Source: Alphaproteobacteria bacterium (lineage in GTDB: Bacteria > Pseudomonadota > Alphaproteobacteria > RF32 > CAG-239). From it: a DNA stretch of 32,035 bases. The stretch is from contig JAEEYV010000022.1 of NCBI GenBank assembly GCA_016288295.1, forward strand, positions 1-32,035, written 5' to 3'. Below the pieces are notes generated by a model, which did no database searches, had not been told where the DNA came from, and was given only the letters and a program-made list of their open reading frames with translations. Below are positions 1 to 6,769 of the stretch, piece after piece. The position numbers and the translations under genes were made by a program. Numbering within the stretch: position 1 is the stretch's first letter; each line of letters opens with the position of its first letter.

Positions 1-1
1 A

Positions 2-334
2 AAGGCTGAGCTCGAAGCTCACAACAAAGCATTGCTTGACAACGCTAAAAAGCAGGCTGCCGAATTACAAGGCTTCAAAGTTGTTTTGATCCGTCAAGCA
101 GCTGAAACCGGTCAACTCTACGGTTCTGTCAGCATTCGCGACATTGCCGCAGCCATGAAAGAAGCCGGCAAAGATATTGAGCGCCGTTTTATATCACTGG
201 AACGTCCAATTAAAGACCTTGGTGTTTACCGCGTAAACATCAATCTTCATCCGGAAGTCAGCCAAGAGATTTTGGTAAACGTTGCTCGTACTGATGATGA
301 GGCCAAAAAACAGGAAAACAATTTTAACAAATAA
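2..334 (+). CDS. rplI: 50S ribosomal protein L9, C-terminal part (5' end outside window)
   Basis: This is the C-terminal part of ribosomal protein L9, which binds 23S rRNA and helps hold the reading frame. The frame is already open at base 2 and the gene starts upstream of the window. The visible 110 residues contain the end of the long connecting helix (AELEAHNKALLDNAKKQAAE) and then the C-terminal RNA-binding domain, with the typical GQLYGSVSIRDIAAA stretch and the LGVYRVNINLHPEV strand. A short charged tail (DDEAKKQENNFNK) follows. The stop at 332-334 is followed within 25 bases by a strong terminator, so this is the last gene of its operon. In most bacteria that operon is rpsF-rpsR-rplI, but those genes are not visible here. 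Identity is secure; only the start is missing. Confidence 0.95.
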   Translation, partial: KAELEAHNKALLDNAKKQAAELQGFKVVLIRQAAETGQLYGSVSIRDIAAAMKEAGKDIERRFISLERPIKDLGVYRVNINLHPEVSQEILVNVARTDDEAKKQENNFNK

Positions 335-354
335 ATTTCCTGATTTTGCAATCA

Positions 355-378
355 AACCCCGCAAAAGCGGGGTTTTTT
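355..378 (+). terminator. Rho-independent terminator of rplI
   Basis: A perfect hairpin has arms CCCCGC (357-362) and GCGGGG (367-372), an AAAA loop and six T at 373-378. It lies 20 bases after the rplI stop and separates that operon from rpmH. Confidence 0.9.
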
Positions 379-398
379 GTACCTTAATTATTTTTATA

Positions 399-427
399 TT
401 GACAACCATTGTTTTTGCCCTTATAAG
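399..427 (+). promoter_or_regulatory. sigma70 promoter of rpmH
   Basis: The -35 box TTGACA (399-404) is perfect and is followed by a 17-base spacer and the -10 box TATAAG (422-427). Transcription should start near 434, giving a leader of about 64 bases before rpmH. The leader carries a weaker near copy (446-464) of the rplI terminator stem. Confidence 0.8.
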
Positions 428-497
428 AAACGCACAATAACCGAGAACCCCGCATAAAGCGGAGCTTTAAATAACTATAATAAACCGGAGAATAAAA

Positions 498-632
498 ATG
501 AAACGCACATATCAACCTTCAAAAATCGTTAGAGCCCGTCGTCATGGCTTTCGCACACGTATGGCTACTCAAGGTGGACGCAAAGTATTGGCTGCCCGCA
601 GAGCCAGAGGACGTGCTAAGCTCTCTGCTTAA
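498..632 (+). CDS. rpmH: 50S ribosomal protein L34
   Basis: This encodes L34, a 44-residue, very basic protein of the large ribosomal subunit. The translation [19 protein letters not shown] is the family signature at the N-terminus, and the protein ends [11 protein letters not shown], which is typical. The length matches the family exactly. An AGGAG-like site (CCGGAG at 485-490) precedes the ATG. It is the first gene of the conserved rpmH-rnpA-yidD-yidC-engB block and has its own strong promoter. No DnaA boxes are visible around it, so this rpmH does not mark a recognisable replication origin. Confidence 0.97.
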   Translation: MKRTYQPSKIVRARRHGFRTRMATQGGRKVLAARRARGRAKLSA

Positions 633-648
633 TTAGGGCTTTTGGCAA

Positions 649-1059
649 ATGCCTTCTTTTTTGGTATTAAAAAAACGCTGTGATTTTGTAAGACTGACAA
701 AATACGGTGAACATGTACCAACTTCCAGCTTGGTTTTACAAGCTGCTCCGAGTGGCTTAAGTCAACCGACATCCTGCTCACGAATTGGTTTTACCACCAC
801 CAGAAAAATAGGCAAAGCCCATGTACGTAATCGTTGTCGTCGCAGACTTAGAGCTGCGGCGGCATTGTTTTTCAATCAATTGGCGCTACCTGATTTTGAC
901 TATGTCTTGATTGCACGCTATACTACTGCTGATGCTGATTTTTCAACCATTTGCCGTGATTTTCAGTATGCTATTCAAAAAATCAATCGCCGATTTGTAC
1001 CGGAGGGTCATTCCCTTGTTACAGAAAATAATTCGCCTACCGATACTACTGTTGATTAA
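649..1059 (+). CDS. rnpA: Ribonuclease P protein component
   Basis: This is the small basic protein subunit of RNase P, which helps the catalytic RNA bind pre-tRNA and remove 5' leaders. The 136 residues show the N-terminal [10 protein letters not shown] segment, the central [17 protein letters not shown] stretch, and the RNR box RNRCRRRLR that forms the RNA-contacting helix. The C-terminal part ([15 protein letters not shown]) matches the last strand of the fold. A polar tail rich in Ser, Thr and Asn (about residues 117-136) follows; it overlaps the start of yidD and is probably not part of the fold. The gene starts 16 bases after rpmH, whose transcript it shares. Confidence 0.95.
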   Translation: MPSFLVLKKRCDFVRLTKYGEHVPTSSLVLQAAPSGLSQPTSCSRIGFTTTRKIGKAHVRNRCRRRLRAAAALFFNQLALPDFDYVLIARYTTADADFSTICRDFQYAIQKINRRFVPEGHSLVTENNSPTDTTVD

Positions 1060-1264
1060 ATTTTATCAAAAGGCGATATCTCCTTTAATGCCCAACGTCT
1101 GCCGTTATCAACCGACTTGTTCCCAATATATGGTTGAAGCCATTGAAACTCACGGCATAATCAAAGGCATTTACCTCGGCACAAAGAGAATTTTACGTTG
1201 CCATCCCTGGGGTGGAAGCGGTTACGACCCTGTGCCGCCCAAAGATGAACACAATCCGTCATAA
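1016..1264 (+). CDS. yidD: Membrane protein insertion efficiency factor YidD
   Basis: YidD is a small amphipathic inner-membrane protein that assists YidC-dependent insertion. The core is clear: [20 protein letters not shown], then [15 protein letters not shown] and [15 protein letters not shown], with the three conserved cysteines (VCRYQPTC and RCHPW). I place the start at TTG 1016 because GGAGGG (1002-1007) lies 8 bases upstream and the resulting 82 residues fit the family. The reading frame stays open further upstream, to an ATG at 911, but those extra residues lie wholly inside rnpA and have no ribosome site. The chosen start overlaps rnpA by 44 bases, which suggests translational coupling. 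Confidence 0.9.
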   Translation: MLQKIIRLPILLLIKFYQKAISPLMPNVCRYQPTCSQYMVEAIETHGIIKGIYLGTKRILRCHPWGGSGYDPVPPKDEHNPS

Positions 1265-1268
1265 AAAC

Positions 1269-1296
1269 TTGCATTGCTCATAAATACTGTTATATT
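1269..1296 (+). promoter_or_regulatory. Candidate sigma70 promoter of yidC
   Basis: TTGCAT (1269-1274), a 16-base spacer and TATATT (1291-1296) lie in the 68-base gap between yidD and yidC. yidC could therefore be transcribed independently as well as by read-through from rpmH. Confidence 0.5.
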
Positions 1297-1332
1297 TTAA
1301 CCAATTTAATAAATTAATAGGAATATTTTCTA

Positions 1333-3003
1333 ATGGATGATTTTAAAAGTTTTCGCAACGCTATCTTACTTTCTTTGGTAGTCATTTTTGCATTTGATTA
1401 TTTTTTTGTTGACCACAAAAAAACACCGACACCGGCTGCTCAAACTGCCGCCGTTGAAGAACTTTCCGTAAAAGAAACCGCCAATCTTTCTACCGAAGAA
1501 AAATCCCCTGTTGAGCAGACTTTAACAACTGACGAGGTTTTACAATCATCCCCTCGACTTGAAATTGATAACGATTCTCTCAAAGGCTCTTTGCGCATAT
1601 CCGGCGGTCGTATAGACAACCTCTGGCTCAAAAAATACAAACAAAACATTGATGCCGGAAGCCCCGAAGTTGAACTTTTTACCCCTGCCAAAACCACAAA
1701 TCCTTATTATGCTGAATTCGGTTGGTTATCGTCTGACAAACAAATCAAACTGCCTGACTCTGAAACCCTATGGACTGTAAAAGGCTCCCGCCTCACTCCG
1801 ACAACTCCCGTCGTACTTGAGTGGGACAACGGACAGGAACTACGTTTTATCACTAAAATATCTATCGATGACCACTATATGTTTACTATCAACCAGTCGG
1901 TTGAAAACAACTCTTCCAAAAATATAACCTTATATCCATATGGTTTTATAGCTCGCAGCAACAACGGCTCCTTTCGTAGCGGCATTGTTCATGAAGGGAT
2001 GATTGGTGTTTTCAACGACAAACTTGAAGAAATTAAATATTCTGATCTCAAAAAAGAACCTAAAAAATTCAAAACTTCAAAAGGTTGGCTTGGTTTTTCA
2101 GATCGCTATTGGTTTTCTGCCTTTATTTTAGATGCTCCACAGCCGGCAAAAGTAAAATTCAGTCAAAACGGCACCTTATACCAGGCTGACTTTGTTGGCT
2201 CTCCGCTAACAGTTGATGCCGGTGGCATTGGCTCAACCCAACAAATGCTTTATGCTGGCGCGAAAGAAATAAAACTTTTGGATAAATACACCAAAGACTT
2301 ACACATCAACAAATTTGATTTAGCTGTTGATTTTGGATGGTATTATTTTTTAACCAAGCCGTTTTTCTACATTTTAGACTACCTTTATAAAATAATCGGC
2401 AACATGGGATGGGCTATTTTGCTTTTTGCAGCACTATTACGCTTGATTATGTTTCCGATTGCCAACAAATCATTTGAAAACATGGCTAAAATGAAAAAAC
2501 TGCAACCGAAACTGCGTGAACTCCAGGAAAAATACGCTGATGACAAACGCAAAATTCAACAAGAAACCTTGCTACTTTACCAAAAAGAAAAAATAAATCC
2601 TGCTTCCGGTTGTTTGCCAATGTTTATTCAAATTCCGGTATTTTTCTCACTATACAAAGTGCTGAACATCGCCATTGAAATCCGCCAAGCTCCTTTTATT
2701 GGATGGATTAAAGACCTTTCTGCTCCTGACCCTCTGACCATTTCTTCTTGGTCACATTTACCAATCCCCGGCGTTTTAGACATAGGTGTTTGGCCCATTA
2801 TAATGGGAATAACTATGTTCATTCAACAAAAGATGAACCCGGCTCCTACCAACAAAGATCAAGCCCGAGCTTTTGCTTTAATGCCCTTAATCTTTACGTT
2901 TATGATGGGACATTTTGCCGCCGGTTTGGTAATCTATTGGTCGTTCAGTAATTTATTGGCCATTTTACAGCAACGCGCCATTCTCTACAAAAACAGGAAC
3001 TAA
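1333..3003 (+). CDS. yidC: Membrane protein insertase YidC (Oxa1 family)
   Basis: YidC inserts and folds inner-membrane proteins, alone or with SecYEG. The 556 residues follow the Gram-negative layout. There is an N-terminal membrane anchor (about residues 9-25, [17 protein letters not shown]), a large periplasmic beta domain (about 75-330), and the conserved five-helix insertase core (about 340-550). The core includes [20 protein letters not shown] with the essential hydrophilic-groove arginine, the cytoplasmic coiled hairpin [20 protein letters not shown], and [21 protein letters not shown] second conserved motif, [20 protein letters not shown], lies near the C-terminus. The gene ends 2 bases before engB. 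Its place after rnpA and yidD is the ancestral order. Confidence 0.97.
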   Translation: MDDFKSFRNAILLSLVVIFAFDYFFVDHKKTPTPAAQTAAVEELSVKETANLSTEEKSPVEQTLTTDEVLQSSPRLEIDNDSLKGSLRISGGRIDNLWLKKYKQNIDAGSPEVELFTPAKTTNPYYAEFGWLSSDKQIKLPDSETLWTVKGSRLTPTTPVVLEWDNGQELRFITKISIDDHYMFTINQSVENNSSKNITLYPYGFIARSNNGSFRSGIVHEGMIGVFNDKLEEIKYSDLKKEPKKFKTSKGWLGFSDRYWFSAFILDAPQPAKVKFSQNGTLYQADFVGSPLTVDAGGIGSTQQMLYAGAKEIKLLDKYTKDLHINKFDLAVDFGWYYFLTKPFFYILDYLYKIIGNMGWAILLFAALLRLIMFPIANKSFENMAKMKKLQPKLRELQEKYADDKRKIQQETLLLYQKEKINPASGCLPMFIQIPVFFSLYKVLNIAIEIRQAPFIGWIKDLSAPDPLTISSWSHLPIPGVLDIGVWPIIMGITMFIQQKMNPAPTNKDQARAFALMPLIFTFMMGHFAAGLVIYWSFSNLLAILQQRAILYKNRN

Positions 3004-3005
3004 AC

Positions 3006-3653
3006 ATGGACACGACAACTCCTCGCTATACCGAACAACAAATAGAAGACGGGCGAGTTCTTTTTGCCTCGGATTGTTCTTTTGTTCTTGGGGTTGCCTC
3101 GCTCAATCAACTCCCCCCCGATAATATCGTGGACGAGATTGCTTTTGCCGGTCGCTCCAACGTTGGAAAATCGAGCTTGATTAATGCCCTCACCGGGCGC
3201 AAGACTTTAGCCAAAACCTCGAACACTCCAGGGCGCACCCAACAGCTCAATTATTTCAACCTCTCCGATAAACTTTATATCGTCGACATGCCCGGCTACG
3301 GTTTTGCCCAAGCCCCTGATTCGCTTGTTAAGAAATGGCAAAAGATGATTTTTGCCTATCTTCAGGGACGCGCCAACCTCAAAAGGGTCTTTTTGTTGAT
3401 TGATTCCCGTCATGGTATCAAAAAAGTTGATTCCGAAATTATGGAAATGCTTGATAAAGCCGCCGTAAATTATCAAATTGTTCTCACCAAAACCGATAAA
3501 ATTTCTGCAGTTGAACTGGCAAAAGTTATCAACGAAACCAACAAAATCATCAAAGAACACGCAGCGGCACACATCAATCTTATTGCCACCAGTTCTGAAA
3601 AAAATCGTGGCATTGATGAACTCCGTGCCGAAATTGCCGGTTTAGCTAAATAG
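3006..3653 (+). CDS. engB: Ribosome biogenesis GTPase EngB/YihA/YsxC
   Basis: EngB is a small TRAFAC-class GTPase required for late assembly of the 50S subunit. All nucleotide motifs are present in its 215 residues: G1 GRSNVGKSS (about 49-57), the switch I region with [14 protein letters not shown]3 DMPGYGFA, G4 TKTDK and a G5-like ATSSEKNRG. The length is normal for the family. It follows yidC by 2 bases and is followed 10 bases later by a TrpF-like gene. In many alphaproteobacteria argB comes next; here it does not. The N-terminal 25 residues before the G domain are poorly conserved in the family. Confidence 0.95.
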   Translation: MDTTTPRYTEQQIEDGRVLFASDCSFVLGVASLNQLPPDNIVDEIAFAGRSNVGKSSLINALTGRKTLAKTSNTPGRTQQLNYFNLSDKLYIVDMPGYGFAQAPDSLVKKWQKMIFAYLQGRANLKRVFLLIDSRHGIKKVDSEIMEMLDKAAVNYQIVLTKTDKISAVELAKVINETNKIIKEHAAAHINLIATSSEKNRGIDELRAEIAGLAK

Positions 3654-3663
3654 AGGGAAAATC

Positions 3664-4422
3664 ATGTTTTTAAAAACCATTGTTTGTTCCGGAGTTAACG
3701 AAAAAAACGACGTCGATGAAGCCATTCGTTTTTTAAAAGAACATTCTTGTATAGAGTTCGGTGTTCAATGTTCTCCCAGAAAAGCTGGGTATCAAACACC
3801 CCGTTTTGAGTGGCTCCAGGAATTAACCGCCAAACTTGCTGAAAAACAAATTAAAGGACGTATCGCCTTACACTTAAACGAAGGTTTTGCCACATCTTTT
3901 TGCGAAGGCATGGTTCCTCCGGAAATAATTGAACTCTTAAATAACGACAATATTATTGGACGATTGCAACTTAATTTCAAAATTGGACGTGAAACATTCA
4001 ACGGCAAAACAACCCCTGATTTTACCAAACTTCAAAACGCCGTAAGCTCCGTTCCGACACATCGGATTATTTTATCGGCAAGCCGCCCTAACCTGCCTTT
4101 TATTCAAATGGCTCATCACCATGGCATGCCTTTTGACGTTTTGTTCGACGATTCTTTTGGTGAAGGAAAACTGCCCGATACTCAAAGACCCCCGCTTTTT
4201 GAAGATGTATTTCAAGGTTACGCCGGCGGGCTTTCCCCCGAAAATATTGTTCAAGAACTTGATAAAATCAGCAAAGTCGCTAAAACAAATATCTTTATTG
4301 ATGCCGAAGGAAAATTAAAAGACAACAATTCTTTTTCATTTGAAAGAGCCACCCAATTTGTACAAAACGCACTGAATTGGAACAAACTGCATCTTCCCAC
4401 CAACCAGCACGAAATGCTTTAA
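3664..4422 (+). CDS. TrpF-like beta/alpha-barrel protein, function unknown
   Basis: I do not recognise this 252-residue protein with certainty. It looks like a TIM barrel distantly related to phosphoribosylanthranilate isomerase (TrpF). FDVLFDDSFGEGK (about 157-169) and GYAGGLSPENI (about 185-195) resemble the late TrpF strands with their phosphate-binding glycines, and the following IFIDAEG (about 210-216) sits where TrpF has its VDVSSGVE strand. The N-terminal KTIVCSGVN resembles TrpF strand 1 (VKICG), including a cysteine. The body is longer than TrpF (about 200-220 residues), and no other trp gene is nearby, so a role in tryptophan synthesis is unproven. It starts 10 bases after engB with a GAGGGAAA ribosome site and is probably co-transcribed. 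It contains His-rich HHHG (about 151-154). Confidence 0.55.
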   Translation: MFLKTIVCSGVNEKNDVDEAIRFLKEHSCIEFGVQCSPRKAGYQTPRFEWLQELTAKLAEKQIKGRIALHLNEGFATSFCEGMVPPEIIELLNNDNIIGRLQLNFKIGRETFNGKTTPDFTKLQNAVSSVPTHRIILSASRPNLPFIQMAHHHGMPFDVLFDDSFGEGKLPDTQRPPLFEDVFQGYAGGLSPENIVQELDKISKVAKTNIFIDAEGKLKDNNSFSFERATQFVQNALNWNKLHLPTNQHEML

Positions 4423-4457
4423 TTTTCAGTCATACTTGTTTATCTTAAAAAAATAAC

Positions 4458-4485
4458 TTGACAAAAAGTCATTTTTGTATACAAT
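4458..4485 (+). promoter_or_regulatory. sigma70-type promoter of the orphan secreted gene
   Basis: A perfect TTGACA (4458-4463) is followed by 16 bases and TACAAT (4480-4485). It gives the next gene a leader of roughly 50 AT-rich bases with no Shine-Dalgarno sequence. Confidence 0.7.
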
Positions 4486-4541
4486 GCCAACCACTTGAGT
4501 ATTATTAATATTTCTTTACTATTATTTAAAATCTTTACATT

Positions 4542-5216
4542 ATGAAAAAGTTATTTTTTATTTTAGTTGCGATGTTTGTCGCTTTTCAAGCAACTTCGCA
4601 AGAATTCCTCAAGGTAGAGGATGTAACCTACGTGAAATGCTGTACGCTAGAAGATCACGGCGGTTTTTTTTCTAGAGCTAAATGCTCGGAAATGAACTTT
4701 CCTCGTGCAATTCTTTCTGATGGAACAGTCTTGGCTCCTTTTGGTAGTCATATCCGTTATGGCTACATTGCTAAATCCCCTGGAGGAAAAATGCGAGACA
4801 TCAAAACCAATTTAACTAACATTACTGTAATAAGTCTCAAACAAGGGGATCTCATCTACCACACTGGCGATTACTATTGGTATGAGTACAAAAAACCCCA
4901 GAAACAAGTAGTAATTAAAACCGTAAACATTCGTAGAATTGAGGGTGCATACCAAGGATCAATCCAAGGAGACTTTGCATACAATTCCTTCCTTGCCTTT
5001 GTCAGTCTGTTAGGCGGAGGTGGTAGAGGAAAAGCCAAAGGTTCTCTCTCGGGAAGTTTTCAGGGTGGAGCCTATACCGTCGCCAACGTTACTTTTACAG
5101 ACGGAACTCACACCTCTATTCTTATGACTCAAGACGGATTCTGGTATGAGGCAAAACCCGGAATGAAAGTCAACGTCTCCAAACTTAGAGATGCAACCAT
5201 CTATGAACTGTTATAA
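4542..5216 (+). CDS. Secreted orphan protein, possibly of Bacteroidota origin
   Basis: I do not recognise this 224-residue protein. Residues 1-19 form a clear Sec signal peptide (MKKLFFILVAMFVAFQATSQ, cleavage around S19/Q20), so the product is exported. The mature part has a Cys pair at 33-34, a third Cys at 48, an aromatic patch DYYWYEYKK (about 109-117) and a glycine-rich stretch (about 157-175). It reads like a beta-rich protein. The signal peptide ending in TSQ and the leader without a ribosome-binding site (TTTACATT before the ATG) resemble Bacteroidota genes, unlike most neighbours, which have AGGAG-type sites. It has its own promoter and a strong terminator, so it is a self-contained unit between core genes. 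Lateral acquisition is my inference; no transfer machinery is seen. Confidence 0.7.
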   Translation: MKKLFFILVAMFVAFQATSQEFLKVEDVTYVKCCTLEDHGGFFSRAKCSEMNFPRAILSDGTVLAPFGSHIRYGYIAKSPGGKMRDIKTNLTNITVISLKQGDLIYHTGDYYWYEYKKPQKQVVIKTVNIRRIEGAYQGSIQGDFAYNSFLAFVSLLGGGGRGKAKGSLSGSFQGGAYTVANVTFTDGTHTSILMTQDGFWYEAKPGMKVNVSKLRDATIYELL

Positions 5217-5227
5217 TCTCTAATCTC

Positions 5228-5267
5228 AAAACAGAACAGCACCCCTCAAAAGGTGCTGTTCTGTTTT
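5228..5267 (+). terminator. Strong Rho-independent terminator of the orphan gene
   Basis: A perfect 16-bp stem (5228-5243 with 5252-5267) encloses the loop CCTCAAAA and ends in a T run. It sits 11 bases after the stop codon at 5216. The A-rich 5' arm also makes it usable from the other strand. Confidence 0.93.
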
Positions 5268-5295
5268 TGATTCTAAAAGCGAAACAAAATCTTTA

Positions 5296-5318
5296 GCCGG
5301 AATTGAACGAACTCACAA
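5296..5318 (-). other. Remnant resembling the T-arm of the adjacent tRNA-Arg
   Basis: Read on the minus strand, this stretch is TTGTGAGTTCG, then a TTC insertion, then AATTCCGGC. The intact tRNA-Arg gene has TTGTGAGTTCGAATCCCGCC at the same place (5387-5406). Eleven bases match exactly and seven of the next nine match after the insertion. There is no acceptor or anticodon arm, so it is not a functional tRNA. It may be a decayed copy or the scar of an integration event. Confidence 0.45.
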
Positions 5319-5346
5319 GTTCGAAGCCCGCCAAATTGAAAAACAT

Positions 5347-5372
5347 AAAACCCCTCTTTAATCGAGGGGTTT
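5347..5372 (-). terminator. Terminator of tRNA-Arg
   Basis: Arms AAACCCCTC (5348-5356) and GAGGGGTTT (5364-5372) form a hairpin with a 7-base loop. On the minus strand it ends in TTTT and lies 4 bases after the encoded CCA of tRNA-Arg. Confidence 0.85.
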
Positions 5373-5376
5373 ATAA

Positions 5377-5453
5377 TGGCGCGCTCGGCGGGATTCGAAC
5401 TCACAACCTTCTGATCCGTAGTCAGATGCTCTATCCAATTGAGCTACGAGCGC
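5377..5453 (-). tRNA. tRNA-Arg(ACG), CCA encoded
   Basis: The minus strand gives a 77-base cloverleaf. The acceptor stem GCGCTCG pairs with CGAGCGC and is followed by discriminator G and an encoded CCA (5377-5379). The D-arm is GCTC/GAGC. The anticodon arm TCTGA-CTACGGA-TCAGA has anticodon ACG. The T-arm is GTGAG-TTCGAAT-CCCGC. The T-stem contains one A-C mismatch, so the gene is slightly irregular but otherwise complete. The A34 of the anticodon would be converted to inosine by TadA in bacteria to read CGU, CGC and CGA. Confidence 0.95.
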
Positions 5454-5562
5454 ATAATTTTGCGTTACGAACACCTTAATACATTCTTTTATTTTTTTTT
5501 GCAAGTAAAATTTAAACAAATTTAATTTTTTTGGTTTAACATACTAACAGAATTTGGTTTTT

Positions 5563-5619
5563 ATGATTTTTTACATCAAAATTTTCTTTACAATAACAAA
5601 GAAACGTGTAAAAAATCAT
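5563..5619. repeat. Nested inverted repeat upstream of the lipoprotein gene
   Basis: A perfect 13-bp inverted repeat (5563-5575 with 5607-5619) encloses a second perfect 7-bp repeat, TTTCTTT (5583-5589) with AAAGAAA (5598-5604), around an 8-base loop. The structure lies in the 209-base AT-rich gap 5454-5662 between tRNA-Arg and the lipoprotein gene, 44 bases before the latter's ATG. Apart from it I see no gene in that gap and no convincing -35/-10 pair. It may be an operator, a leader hairpin or a small RNA. Confidence 0.6.
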
Positions 5620-5662
5620 TAAGTAGAAAATTTATTTTTTTGAATAAAAGGTAATTAATTAT

Positions 5663-6721
5663 ATGAAAAACGTTGTAATTAAAGCATTTGCCGCAGTTTG
5701 CACCCTTGCAATTTCCGCATGCACTTCCGATAACCAGGGCTACCCTTCGTTGATTGGATCTGATTCGCAAGAAAACATTTATGCTAACAGCTCTAACGTT
5801 GTAAACGGTTCCTACACCGGCACATTTGTCGGTCAAAGGGTTGCTGCTTTTCGTCAGGAACTAAAACAGCTCACCCAAGCACAAAAATCTAACCAAAAAG
5901 AACTTGATAAAATAAGTTCTAACGTTTCTCGTAACGCCAACCTTTATCAAAAAACTATATCTACCGTTCAAAACAAGTTGCAGGCCGGTACAACCCCGGG
6001 CAACCCGAATATGTACGCTATGTTGCAACAAGCACAAGGCAATGTCCAAAACATGTTTACTAATGCCAATGCTCTTGAAAATCTTTCAACAAAAACCGCT
6101 ACAACTTTAACTTCAATTAACTACCTTGAAAACTCTATCTCTGCGGCATTTAATATTTCCGGGGCTGTTGACGAAGACCACAAACAACTGCGTGAACTCC
6201 AGAGCGAAACTATTGCCTTAGCTCAAAAAGCCTCCGCATTAAACGACAGCGTTTCAAGTGCGGCTAATTTTCAACAACAAAATGCCGTTCAGTCAAGCCA
6301 AGAGGTTAACGCTTTGCATGACAGCGTTAAAATTGGCAGTAGCAGTGGAAATTTTTCCAGAACGATTAGTCATTCCCCTGCTGTAACACCTTTGGTTGCG
6401 ACTTCTCACACTTCAGCTCCGCGCTCAACCAATGCCGGTTTTAACAATATGCCTTTATTTTCAGTAAAATTTAATAACAGCAATGTTAACTATCGAGATG
6501 GCCTCAATACAGCTGTAAAATCCGCATTAAGTCGCAAACCGAATGCGATTTTTGATGTCGTAGCTGTTTCTTCCAGCGCCAACCAGGATCGCGCACAATC
6601 TTATGCGTCAAAAATTATGAATGAAGTTGTTAGCTTTGGAGCCAATGCCAATAATGTTAATTTGAATGCACGCATAAGCGAAAGATCACCAGTTTCCGAA
6701 GTTTTGCTATTTGTAAGATAA
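5663..6721 (+). CDS. Lipoprotein with coiled coil and possible degenerate OmpA-like C-terminus
   Basis: I do not recognise the family. The 352 residues start with a lipoprotein signal, with lipobox ISAC and lipidated Cys20, so the mature protein is anchored to a membrane facing the periplasm. Asp is not at +2 (the sequence is C-T-S-D), which favours outer-membrane sorting by the E. coli rule. Residues about 60-105 (FRQELKQLTQAQKSNQKEL) and about 165-215 are heptad-like and Gln/Asn/Ser rich, probably coiled coil. The last 85 residues have the alternating pattern of an OmpA-like peptidoglycan-binding domain (FDVVAVSSSANQDRAQSYA, then ARISERSPVSEVLLFVR), but the key NxxLSxxRA motif is not clean, so this is only a suggestion. 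It is monocistronic, closed by the terminator at 6736-6766. Confidence 0.7.
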   Translation: MKNVVIKAFAAVCTLAISACTSDNQGYPSLIGSDSQENIYANSSNVVNGSYTGTFVGQRVAAFRQELKQLTQAQKSNQKELDKISSNVSRNANLYQKTISTVQNKLQAGTTPGNPNMYAMLQQAQGNVQNMFTNANALENLSTKTATTLTSINYLENSISAAFNISGAVDEDHKQLRELQSETIALAQKASALNDSVSSAANFQQQNAVQSSQEVNALHDSVKIGSSSGNFSRTISHSPAVTPLVATSHTSAPRSTNAGFNNMPLFSVKFNNSNVNYRDGLNTAVKSALSRKPNAIFDVVAVSSSANQDRAQSYASKIMNEVVSFGANANNVNLNARISERSPVSEVLLFVR

Positions 6722-6735
6722 ATTTTTTATCCACC

Positions 6736-6766
6736 AAAAAGCTCCGGACAATATCCGGAGCTTTTT
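6736..6766. terminator. Bidirectional terminator between the lipoprotein gene and mrdB
   Basis: Arms AAAAAGCTCCGGA (6736-6748) and TCCGGAGCTTTTT (6754-6766) are perfectly complementary around the loop CAATA. A and T runs flank the stem on both sides, so it can stop both convergent transcripts. Confidence 0.92.
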
Positions 6767-6769
6767 ATT

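Noticed and set aside
335..648. Replication origin near rpmH
   Set aside because: No DnaA boxes of the TTATCCACA type, AT-rich unwinding repeats or dnaA/dnaN genes are visible; the order follows rplI instead.
911..1015. Longer YidD starting at ATG 911
   Set aside because: No ribosome site precedes it, it lies entirely within rnpA, and the resulting protein is longer than the family.
3207..3572. Minus-strand open frame opposite engB
   Set aside because: It is complementary to the conserved GTPase motifs, so the coding signal belongs to engB.
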